Origin: Streptomyces sp. NBC_01214
Lineage (GTDB): Bacteria; Actinomycetota; Actinomycetes; Streptomycetales; Streptomycetaceae
DNA: 64,000 nt
Assembly (NCBI RefSeq): GCF_026340975.1
Contig: NZ_JAPEOS010000001.1
Coordinates: forward strand, 3,505,001 to 3,569,000
Direction of reading: 5' to 3'
Shown here: piece by piece, positions 1-7,158 of the stretch
How positions within the stretch are numbered: the stretch's first letter is position 1
Layout: every line of letters begins with the position of its first letter
Position numbers and translations under genes: made by a program
The notes under the pieces: generated by a model
What the model was told of the DNA's origin: nothing
The model's database searches: none
Seen by the model: only the letters and a program-made list of their open reading frames with translations

Positions 1-6
1 TTACCT

Positions 7-21
7 GTCAAGTGCCCAGAG
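7..21 (+). promoter_or_regulatory. Shared upstream element, copy 1
   Basis: The 15-mer GTCAAGTGCCCAGAG lies 40 bases upstream of the aminotransferase start. A copy with one mismatch occurs at 3483-3497 in front of the E1-alpha gene. Both lie just upstream of the first gene of a transcription unit in the same pathway. It may be part of a promoter or an operator for the Lrp-type regulator; that role is inferred from position only. Confidence 0.35.
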
Positions 22-61
22 GCACGGCCTCGGGCCCCACCGATTCAGAAGCGAGTCGAGC

Positions 62-1108
62 ATGGTGCGTGTCCGTTCATCCTTGACACAGCTGCCCGCC
101 TATGTCCCGGGCCGCAAATTGCCCGGTGCGGTAGTGCTGGCCAGCAACGAATCCCCCTACGGGCTGTTGCCCGGTGTAGCCGCAACGCTTACGGAGCTGG
201 CCGGCGGCGTGTCGAGGTACCCCGACCTGAGCGCCACTTCCCTCGTGCGGGCGATAGCCGGGCACCACGAGGTCGAGCCGGAGCGGATCGCGGTGGGCGC
301 CGGATCCTCGGAGGTCTGCGGACAGCTGCTGCACTCGGTCGTCGGCTTCGGCGACGAGGTCGTCTTCGGATGGCGGTCCTTCGAGGCGTATCCGATTCTC
401 ACGGCGGTGGCAGGCGGTGTGGCGGTACGGGTCCCGCTGCGCGACCATGCGCTGGACCTCGACGCCATGGCCGCGGCGATCACCGATCGGACCCGGCTGG
501 TCTTCGTCTGCAACCCAAACAACCCCACCTCCACCGCGGTCGGTGAGCGGGCGCTCCTCGACTTCGCGGACCGTGTCCCGGAAGACGTGCTGATCGTCGT
601 CGACGAGGCCTATCGTGAGTACGCGGATCCGGCGCTGGTCCCCGATGCCCTGGCCCTGCTCGGCGACCGCCCCAACGTGGTGGTTCTGCGGACGTTCTCC
701 AAGGCCTACGGACTGGCGGGACTGCGCGTCGGCTACTGCGTGGCGCCGCCGTGGATCGCCGCTCATGTGCGCAAGGCGCAGGTACCGTTCAGCGTCAGCG
801 CCCTCGCGCAGGAAGCCGCCGTCGTCGCCCTCGGCGAGCGCGCGGAAGTCGCCCGGCGGGCCGCCCTCACGGTCGTCGAACGGGAGCGCGTGACTCTGAT
901 GTTGCACGCGCTGGGCTTCGAAGTCCCCGACTCCCAGGCCAACTTCGTGTGGCTACCGCTTGCGGACGAGAGCGCTGACTTCGCCGTCCACTGTCTTGGC
1001 GGGCACGTCGTGGTCCGCCCGTTCCTCGGGGAGGGCGTCCGGGTGACGATCGGACTGCCGCAGGAGAACGAGGCTTTCCTCGATCTCGCCGCGACCTGGA
1101 GAGGCTGA
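62..1108 (+). CDS. HisC-family aromatic aminotransferase (phenylalanine/histidinol-phosphate type)
   Basis: This is a 348-residue class I/II PLP aminotransferase of the HisC/Pat family, full length for the family. Visible features are ASNESPYG near residue 27, CNPNNPT near 150, DEAYREY near 180, and the PLP lysine Lys214 in TFSKAYGLAGLR. Family members transaminate histidinol phosphate or aromatic amino acids. It leads a run of phenylacetyl-CoA genes and is not in a his operon, so phenylalanine to phenylpyruvate is the likely reaction. The ATG at 62 follows a weak ribosome site; a GTG at 65 is also possible. The next gene starts five bases after its stop, so the two are probably co-transcribed. 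The 5' side of the operon lies outside the window. Confidence 0.8.
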   Translation: MVRVRSSLTQLPAYVPGRKLPGAVVLASNESPYGLLPGVAATLTELAGGVSRYPDLSATSLVRAIAGHHEVEPERIAVGAGSSEVCGQLLHSVVGFGDEVVFGWRSFEAYPILTAVAGGVAVRVPLRDHALDLDAMAAAITDRTRLVFVCNPNNPTSTAVGERALLDFADRVPEDVLIVVDEAYREYADPALVPDALALLGDRPNVVVLRTFSKAYGLAGLRVGYCVAPPWIAAHVRKAQVPFSVSALAQEAAVVALGERAEVARRAALTVVERERVTLMLHALGFEVPDSQANFVWLPLADESADFAVHCLGGHVVVRPFLGEGVRVTIGLPQENEAFLDLAATWRG

Positions 1109-1113
1109 AGGCC

Positions 1114-2880
1114 GTGCGCCCTGGTCCTTATGAGCGGCATCGCGAACTGCTTCAGCAAGCCGTGCGGGCCCTCGCCGCCGGTGAATGCCGGCGGCCCTTC
1201 ACGGAGGCGACCGGACAGGATGCTGCCGACGCGGGGATGAGATCGGTCCGAACAGCTGGGAAGGTCTTCGGCTCCCTGCTGGGACGGCCCTTCGATCTCG
1301 ACCAGCCCGGCGAGCTGGGCCGGGTGTGCACCGAGTCCTCGCCATACGGGATCGGCATGGGCATCAGTTACCCGCGATGCGACCCCGCAGCTCTGGTGGC
1401 GGCTGCCGCTCAGGCGACGGCCGGGTGGCGCGCAGCCGGGCTCCGCCGACGAGCCGGGTTGGCCGTGGAGATACTGCGCCGGCTGAACACTCGCAGCCAT
1501 GAGCTGGCCCTTGCGGCGCAGCACACCACGGGGCAGCCGCCGCAGGCGGCGTTCCGGTCCGCGGGGCCGCGCGCCCAGGACCGTGCGCTGGAGGCCGTGG
1601 CCCTTGCCTTCGCGGAGTCGGAGCGCGTTCCGGCGGACCTGAGCTGGGAGAGCGGCCAAGGGACCCAAGGGAGCGGGCAACCGTCGCCGATGCGGGGCAC
1701 CAGCACCCTGGTGCCCCGCGGAGTGTCGCTGCTCATCGGTTGCCCCGACTATCCGCTCTGGAACGGCTACCCGGGTCTGTTCGCCAGCCTGGTGACCGGC
1801 AACCCGGTGATCGTCGCCCCGCATCCGCGTTCCGTGCTGCCGCTGGCCATCACCGTGCGCGTCGCCCGGCAGGTGCTGGCGGAGGCCGGCCACCCACCGG
1901 ACATCGTGACCCTCGCGGTGGCGGAACCAGCGGAACGGCTGCACGAGAGGCTGGCCACGGACCCGGGGGTGCGCATCGTCGACTTCACCGGATCGGCGCA
2001 GTTCGCCGGCTGGCTGAAGGAACACGCCCGCCAAGCCGCCACGTTCGTCGACCGGACCGGCCTGAACACGGTGATCGTCGACTCCACCGGTGACTACCGG
2101 GATCTCGTGCGCGGCCTGGCCCACTCCCTGTGCCGGTGCAGCGGCACGGTCCGCACCACGCCGCAGAACATCCTGGTGCCGACGACGGGCATCGCGACCG
2201 ATGAGGGGCACAAGAGTCTGGGGGACTTCGGCGCCGACCTGGGCGAGGCCGTGGACCGCCTGCTCGGGCATCCCGCACGTGTGGCCAGGCTGCTGGGCGC
2301 GATCGCCAGCGATACGGTGCGGGCGGGGCTGGCGGAGGCCACGCGGTACGGCACCGTGCTCCATGCCTCCGGAGCGCTGCGCCATCCGACTCATCCGGCC
2401 GCCGATGTGCGCAGCCCCCTGCTCGTCCGGCTGGCGGCGCAGGACGAACGGATCTACGCCAGGGAGTGGCCGGGGCCCGTCTCATTCCTTGTCGGTACCG
2501 ACTCGACGTCGCACAGTCTGGCGCTCTTCCGCCGCACGGTGGGCCGCCACGGGGCGTCGTACGCCACCGTGCACTCGACCGACCCGCTGGTGCTGGCGGT
2601 CGCCGAGACGGCAGCACTGGACGCCGGGGTGCACCTGGTGCAGAACCTCGCAGACGACTTCCCCGCGGACCCCTCCTCAGCGGGCGCGGATTTGCCCCCC
2701 GAGGGCGCCCACTTCGTCACCGGGCGGTTCCGGGTGGTGCGGTCTCGGCAGCATGCGGCCGGGACCGCCCCGGCTCCTGTCGTGGAGGCGGCCCCGAGAC
2801 CGACCCCCATCGGGGCTGCGGAGTCGCCTCGGGCTCCGGCGCCGGCCGCGGGTTCCGCTGCCGCGCTGGTCGACGTCTGA
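1114..2880 (+). CDS. Degenerate PaaN-type aldehyde dehydrogenase paralogue
   Basis: This 588-residue protein aligns along its length with the intact PaaN at 7159-8865; shared blocks include PQNILVP, NGYPGLFASLVTGNP and VTGRF. PaaN proteins are aldehyde dehydrogenase-superfamily enzymes assigned to ring opening in phenylacetate catabolism. Here the nucleophilic cysteine is replaced: residue 347 is Arg (TVRTTPQN) where the paralogue has Cys347 (QMCTTPQN). The general-base position 313 is Asp instead of Glu. The C-terminus adds about 45 Ala/Pro-rich residues. It starts at a GTG five bases after the aminotransferase. The frame is intact, so it is probably expressed but inactive as a dehydrogenase, perhaps a subunit or scaffold. 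The loss is seen directly; the role is inference. Confidence 0.75.
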   Translation: MRPGPYERHRELLQQAVRALAAGECRRPFTEATGQDAADAGMRSVRTAGKVFGSLLGRPFDLDQPGELGRVCTESSPYGIGMGISYPRCDPAALVAAAAQATAGWRAAGLRRRAGLAVEILRRLNTRSHELALAAQHTTGQPPQAAFRSAGPRAQDRALEAVALAFAESERVPADLSWESGQGTQGSGQPSPMRGTSTLVPRGVSLLIGCPDYPLWNGYPGLFASLVTGNPVIVAPHPRSVLPLAITVRVARQVLAEAGHPPDIVTLAVAEPAERLHERLATDPGVRIVDFTGSAQFAGWLKEHARQAATFVDRTGLNTVIVDSTGDYRDLVRGLAHSLCRCSGTVRTTPQNILVPTTGIATDEGHKSLGDFGADLGEAVDRLLGHPARVARLLGAIASDTVRAGLAEATRYGTVLHASGALRHPTHPAADVRSPLLVRLAAQDERIYAREWPGPVSFLVGTDSTSHSLALFRRTVGRHGASYATVHSTDPLVLAVAETAALDAGVHLVQNLADDFPADPSSAGADLPPEGAHFVTGRFRVVRSRQHAAGTAPAPVVEAAPRPTPIGAAESPRAPAPAAGSAAALVDV

Positions 2881-2892
2881 GTGACCGAGCGG

Positions 2893-3393
2893 TCAGGCAG
2901 TCCAGTGCGTCCCGCGTCCCCGCACCTCGTCGAAGACCAGCCAGGTACGGGTCGAGCGCACTCCCGGTACCGCCTGGATGCGCTCCAGCACGACCCGGCG
3001 CAGCACCGAGTTGTCCGGAGTGCGGACCAGCACCAAGACGTCGAAGTCGCCCGCAACGAGGGTGACATGCTCGACGTAGGGGATCTCGCGCAGTTCCCGG
3101 GAGGTGTCCCGCCACGCATTCTGATCGATCGTCAACGTCACGTACGCGCTCGTGCCGAGGCCGGCCCGCTGCGGATTCAGCTGCGTGCTGAAGCCCGTGA
3201 TGACCTCCTCGGCCATCAGCCTGTTGATACGCGTGTACGCGTTGGCGCGCGAGATGTGCAGCTTGTCTGCGAGCGCCTTGATCGACACCCGGCCGTCGTC
3301 GAGGAGCCCGGCCAGGATGTGCCGGTCGGTGTCGTCGAGCCGGACGGCAGTTCGTCCGGTCATGGACTCCGCAGATGTGTTTTGCTCGGACAC
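2893..3393 (-). CDS. Lrp/AsnC family transcriptional regulator
   Basis: A 166-residue protein of standard Lrp/AsnC length. An N-terminal winged helix-turn-helix spans about residues 18-75, with DRHILAGLLDDGR followed by the recognition region ISRANAYTRINRL. A C-terminal RAM/ligand-binding domain follows (about 80-160, including VTLVAGDFDVLVLVRT). Such regulators respond to amino acids and usually control adjacent transport or catabolic genes. It is transcribed divergently from the 2-oxoacid dehydrogenase genes and converges on the degenerate PaaN gene. The likely targets are the flanking aminotransferase and dehydrogenase operons, with phenylalanine or another aromatic or branched amino acid as effector. 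The effector is inferred from context. Confidence 0.85.
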   Translation of the reverse strand: MSEQNTSAESMTGRTAVRLDDTDRHILAGLLDDGRVSIKALADKLHISRANAYTRINRLMAEEVITGFSTQLNPQRAGLGTSAYVTLTIDQNAWRDTSRELREIPYVEHVTLVAGDFDVLVLVRTPDNSVLRRVVLERIQAVPGVRSTRTWLVFDEVRGRGTHWTA

Positions 3394-3482
3394 TTTGCCC
3401 TCCTAGAGCGCGTCGTTCGGCAGTCCGTCGCTGGTTCGCCTGAAACCTTGAACAGATATTCCGCAATAGCGACGATACTCGC

Positions 3483-3497
3483 GTCAAGTGTCCAGAG
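3483..3497 (+). promoter_or_regulatory. Shared upstream element, copy 2
   Basis: GTCAAGTGTCCAGAG matches the element at 7-21 in 14 of 15 positions. It lies 16 bases before the chosen E1-alpha start, inside the divergent spacer between the Lrp-type gene and the dehydrogenase operon. It may belong to a common regulatory site or to a conserved leader. Confidence 0.35.
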
Positions 3498-3513
3498 AAA
3501 GTGAGTGGCCTCC

Positions 3514-4650
3514 ATGCCCGTGAAGAACCTTCGCCAGACGGTCCAGGGCCTCCTGCCGTCCCTCACGCCGGTGCGGTTCGTGGCCGAGGACGGCACGCCG
3601 GTGGCCAAGCCCGCGCCCGGCTACACAGAGCCTGCGCCGGAGGCGCTGCGCGAGGCCTACCGGCGGATGGTCGTGGGACGCCGGTTCGACACCCAGGCCA
3701 CCGCGCTGACCAAGCAGGGGAGGCTCGCGGTCTACCCGTCCAGCCGCGGCCAGGAGGCCTGCCAGATCGGCGCCGTGCTCGCGCTGCGCCCGGACGACTG
3801 GCTGTTTCCGACCTACCGCGACTCCGTGGCCCTGGTCGCCCGGGGCATCGACCCCCTTGAGGTGCTGACGCTGCTGCGCGGCGACTGGCACTGCGGATAC
3901 GACCCGGCCGCCACCCGCGTCGCCCCCCAGTGCACCCCGCTGGCCACTCAGGTGCTGCACGCGACCGGCATGGCGGAGTCGTTGCGGCGCACAGGCGGAG
4001 ACGGTGTGGCGATGGCCCTCGTCGGGGACGGGGCGACCAGTGAGGGGGACTTCCACGAGGCGCTGAACTTCGCTGCCGTCTTCCGCGCGCCGGTCGTCTT
4101 CTTTGTGCAGAACAACAAGTACGCGATCTCCGTGCCGCTGGCCCGGCAGTCCGCGGCCCCCGCCCTCGCGTACAAGGGCATCGGACACGGGATGCGTTCC
4201 GAACAGGTCGACGGCAATGATCTGGTCGCCGTGCTGGCGGTGCTGACCGCGGCGGTCGAGCACGCCCGTGCCGGGCACGGACCGGTCCTGGTCGAGGCGC
4301 ACACCTACCGCATGGACGCGCACACCAACGCCGACGACGCGACCCGTTACCGGGACGCGGCGGAGGTCGAACGGTGGAGTGCCGCCGATCCGGTCAGCCG
4401 TCTTGAAATGTACCTGCGGGCCCGCGGCGCCCTCACCGACGAGGATGTCGCGGCGGTGCGGGAGGAGGCCGAGACCCTGGCGACAGAGCTGCGCGGGGGC
4501 ATGAACGAGGAGTCCGTGCCCGATCTGCTGGAGCTCTTCGACCACGTCTACGCCGAGCCGACTCCGCAGCTGCGCGAACAGCGCGCCCTGCTGGCGGCCG
4601 AGCTGGCCGAAGACGCCGCTTCCCCCGCACTCGACACTCAGGAGAACTGA
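3514..4650 (+). CDS. 2-oxoacid dehydrogenase E1 component, alpha subunit
   Basis: About 378 residues, a full-length E1-alpha of the pyruvate/branched-chain 2-oxoacid dehydrogenase family. The thiamine diphosphate motif runs from GDGATSEGDFHEALNF to VQNN, and the substrate-side block ALTKQGRLAVYPSS is present. The enzyme decarboxylates a 2-oxoacid on thiamine diphosphate and passes the acyl group to E2. It is the first gene of an E1 alpha/E1 beta/E2 operon. I prefer the ATG at 3514, which is 12 bases after GAGAAAG; a GTG at 3505 is only three bases away. Beside an aromatic aminotransferase and paa genes, phenylpyruvate to phenylacetyl-CoA is a plausible reaction. Branched-chain oxoacids cannot be excluded. 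Confidence 0.88.
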   Translation: MPVKNLRQTVQGLLPSLTPVRFVAEDGTPVAKPAPGYTEPAPEALREAYRRMVVGRRFDTQATALTKQGRLAVYPSSRGQEACQIGAVLALRPDDWLFPTYRDSVALVARGIDPLEVLTLLRGDWHCGYDPAATRVAPQCTPLATQVLHATGMAESLRRTGGDGVAMALVGDGATSEGDFHEALNFAAVFRAPVVFFVQNNKYAISVPLARQSAAPALAYKGIGHGMRSEQVDGNDLVAVLAVLTAAVEHARAGHGPVLVEAHTYRMDAHTNADDATRYRDAAEVERWSAADPVSRLEMYLRARGALTDEDVAAVREEAETLATELRGGMNEESVPDLLELFDHVYAEPTPQLREQRALLAAELAEDAASPALDTQEN

Positions 4651-4655
4651 CGGCC

Positions 4656-5675
4656 ATGGCCAAGATCACGATGGCGCAGGCGCTGAACGCCGCCCTGCGC
4701 GACGCACTGCGCGAGGATGAGCGCGTGCTCGTTTTCGGTGAAGACGTCGGTCCGCTCGGCGGCGTCTTCCGGATCACCGACGGGCTGACCCGCGACTTCG
4801 GCGAGCAGCGCTGCTTCGACACCCCGCTGGCCGAGGCCGGCATCGTTGGACTGGCCGTCGGCATGGCGATGGGCGGCTTCCGGCCCGTGGTGGAGATGCA
4901 GTTCGACGCCTTCGCCTATCCGGCCTTCGAACAGATCGCCTCACACGTGGCCAAGCTCCGCAACCGGACCCGGGGGCGGCTCGCGCTGCCGATGGTGATC
5001 CGTATCCCCTACGCGGGCGGCATCGGGGGAGTCGAGCACCACTGCGACTCCAGCGAGGCGTACTACGCGCACACCCCGGGCCTGAAAGTCGTCACCCCGG
5101 CGACGGCCGAGGACGCGTACTGGCTGCTGCGCGACGCCATAGCCGACCCCGACCCGGTGGTCTTCCTGGAGCCGAAGAAGCTGTACTGGTCGAAGGAGGA
5201 CGTCAACCTCGAGCGGCGCGGAGCGCTGCCGTTCGGGCAGGCGGCGATCCGGCGGAAGGGCCGCGACGCCACGGTCGTCGCGTACGGGCCGTCGGTGCCG
5301 GTGGCGCTGGCCGCGGCCGAAGCGGCGGCGGCCGATGGCATCGAGCTGGAGGTCGTGGACCTGCGCACGCTGGTGCCCTTCGACGACGAGACGGTCACGG
5401 CATCGGTACACCGGACCGGGCGCTGCCTGGTCGTCCAGGAGGCCCAGGGATTCGCCGGCGTGGGGGCGGAGATCGCCGCACGGGTGCAGGAGCGCTGTTT
5501 CCACTCGCTGGCCGCGCCGGTCCTGAGGGTGGCCGGCTTCGACATCCCGTATCCGCCGCCGAAGCTGGAGCACGCGCATCTGCCCAGCGTCGACCGGATC
5601 CTCGACGCCGTCGACCGTCTCCAGTTCAGCGACGCGCCGGACACCCGGCATCTGCTGAAGGGAACGGCCGCATGA
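4656..5675 (+). CDS. 2-oxoacid dehydrogenase E1 component, beta subunit
   Basis: A 339-residue transketolase-like beta subunit with the conserved blocks FGEDVG near residue 28, FDTPLAEAGIVGLAVG near 55, GGIGGVEHHCDSSEAYY near 123 and VVDLRTLVPFD near 235. It forms the heterotetramer with E1-alpha and contributes to the thiamine diphosphate site. AGGAGAA lies just before the ATG, which is five bases downstream of the E1-alpha stop. Its stop overlaps the E2 start as ATGA, so stoichiometric translation of the complex is expected. No E3 (lipoamide dehydrogenase) gene follows, so the complex must use one encoded elsewhere. Confidence 0.9.
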   Translation: MAKITMAQALNAALRDALREDERVLVFGEDVGPLGGVFRITDGLTRDFGEQRCFDTPLAEAGIVGLAVGMAMGGFRPVVEMQFDAFAYPAFEQIASHVAKLRNRTRGRLALPMVIRIPYAGGIGGVEHHCDSSEAYYAHTPGLKVVTPATAEDAYWLLRDAIADPDPVVFLEPKKLYWSKEDVNLERRGALPFGQAAIRRKGRDATVVAYGPSVPVALAAAEAAAADGIELEVVDLRTLVPFDDETVTASVHRTGRCLVVQEAQGFAGVGAEIAARVQERCFHSLAAPVLRVAGFDIPYPPPKLEHAHLPSVDRILDAVDRLQFSDAPDTRHLLKGTAA

Positions 5676-7081
5676 GCACCGCAGCGCTTCAGGAGCAGCT
5701 GTTCCGGCTGCCCGATCTCGGCGAAGGGCTGACCGAGGCCGAGATCATCGAGTGGAAGGTCGCGGTCGGTGACACGGTGACGATCGACCAGATCGTCATC
5801 GAGGTCGAGACCGCCAAGGCCGCAGTCGAGGTGCCGGTCCCCTACGCGGGCACCGTGCTGCAACTGCACGCGGAGGCGGGTACGGCGCTGGAGGTGGGGA
5901 AGCCGCTGATCACGGTGGGTACGCCGACTTCCGGCCGGCCCGACGGCGCGGGGGAGGGCCCGGGCGCCCAGCCTCCCGTCGATTCGACGTCGGCCGACCC
6001 TGCCGCTGAGCGATACCGGGAGGAGGAGCAGGCCGGGTCCGGCAACGTCCTGATCGGCTACGGCACCGGCCACGGCCCGGCACCGCGTCGCCGCCGCCGA
6101 CGCGGGGGCGCCGCGACGGGAGGCGGCACTGGTGCCGAGGCGGCGCCGTCCGGAGAGCTGCACGCTCCCCGGGTCATATCTCCCCTCGTACGCAGGATGG
6201 CGCGGGAACACGGGATCGACCTCGCCGCGTTGGCGCCATCGGGTCCCGCAGGGGTCGTGCTCAGACGAGATGTCGAGCAGGCCGTTGGGCGGGCCGGCCA
6301 GCTGGCGACGGACCCCGATACCGCACCGGTCACCCCGGACCGGCAGCAGTCGGCGGATCGCGCACCGCACGCTCGGCCGGCGCCGGCCGGCCCTGAGCGC
6401 ATCCCGCTGCGCGGAGTCCGCCGCGCGGTCGCGGACAAGCTCTCCCGCAGCCGCACCGAGATCCCCGACGCCACCACCTGGGTCGACGTGGACGCGACGA
6501 GCCTGCTCCAAGCCCGGAAGGCCATGCAGGCCGCAGACCCCGGCCGCCCCATCGGGCTGCTGGCCCTGCTCGCCCGATTCTGCATCGCCGGACTGCACCG
6601 CTTCCCGGAGCTGAACTCCACCGTCGACACCGAGCGGCGGGAGATCGTCCGCTTCAGCGAGGTGCACCTGGGCTTCGCAGCCCAGACCGAACGCGGCCTG
6701 GTGGTCCCCGTCGTCCGCGACGCACAGCGCATGACGACCGCACAACTGGCTGCCGAGCTCGCCCGGTTGACCGGGCTGGCCCGCGACGGGGCCCTGCCGC
6801 CCGACCGTCTGACCGGCGGGACCTTCACCCTCAACAACTACGGCGTGTTCGGTGTCGATGGATCCACGCCCATCATCAACCACCCTGAGGCCGCTCTGCT
6901 CGGCGCGGGCCGCATCGTGGACAAACCCTGGGTGGTGGACGGCGAGCTGGCCGTCCGCAAGGTCATGCAGCTCTCCCTCAGCTTCGACCACCGGGTCTGC
7001 GACGGCGGTGTGGCCGGCGGGTTCCTGCGCTTCGTGGCCGACTGCGTGGAACGCCCGGCGATCCTGCTCGCCGACGTCTGA
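5672..7081 (+). CDS. Dihydrolipoamide acyltransferase (E2 of 2-oxoacid dehydrogenase)
   Basis: This 469-residue E2 has one N-terminal lipoyl domain with the lipoylated Lys49 in ETAKAAVEVP. A linker rich in Pro, Gly and Arg follows. The peripheral subunit-binding domain lies at about residues 165-205 (SPLVRRMAREHGIDLAAL). The catalytic acyltransferase domain carries FDHRVCDGG, with catalytic His440. It transfers the acyl group from E1 to coenzyme A. The start overlaps the E1-beta stop by four bases. Single-lipoyl E2 proteins are usual for branched-chain and related oxoacid complexes. A 77-base spacer holding a probable PaaR operator separates it from paaN. Confidence 0.9.
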   Translation: MSTAALQEQLFRLPDLGEGLTEAEIIEWKVAVGDTVTIDQIVIEVETAKAAVEVPVPYAGTVLQLHAEAGTALEVGKPLITVGTPTSGRPDGAGEGPGAQPPVDSTSADPAAERYREEEQAGSGNVLIGYGTGHGPAPRRRRRRGGAATGGGTGAEAAPSGELHAPRVISPLVRRMAREHGIDLAALAPSGPAGVVLRRDVEQAVGRAGQLATDPDTAPVTPDRQQSADRAPHARPAPAGPERIPLRGVRRAVADKLSRSRTEIPDATTWVDVDATSLLQARKAMQAADPGRPIGLLALLARFCIAGLHRFPELNSTVDTERREIVRFSEVHLGFAAQTERGLVVPVVRDAQRMTTAQLAAELARLTGLARDGALPPDRLTGGTFTLNNYGVFGVDGSTPIINHPEAALLGAGRIVDKPWVVDGELAVRKVMQLSLSFDHRVCDGGVAGGFLRFVADCVERPAILLADV

Positions 7082-7128
7082 TCCACGCCCGCTTCCCCCG
7101 CGTCTGCCCAGGCGCCTTGCACCCATAA

Positions 7129-7150
7129 ACCTACCGAACGTTCGGCCAGG
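7129..7150. promoter_or_regulatory. Probable PaaR-type operator in front of paaN
   Basis: The core ACCGAACGTTCGGC at 7133-7146 is an inverted repeat around ACCGAAC/GTTCGG. With its flanks it matches 19 of the 22 positions of the palindrome I recall for actinobacterial PaaR (TetR family, Corynebacterium), whose centre is ACCG-N2-CG-N2-CGGT. It lies 8 bases before the GTG of paaN and includes the probable ribosome site, a position suited to repression. The ligand of known PaaR proteins is phenylacetyl-CoA. No paaR gene is present in the window. Confidence 0.6.
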
Positions 7151-7158
7151 AGCTCTCA

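Noticed and set aside
763..2394. Long minus-strand open frame of over 500 codons opposite the aminotransferase and PaaN paralogue
   Set aside because: It is a shadow of the plus-strand genes caused by high G+C; it has no family similarity and low-complexity Arg/Gly content.
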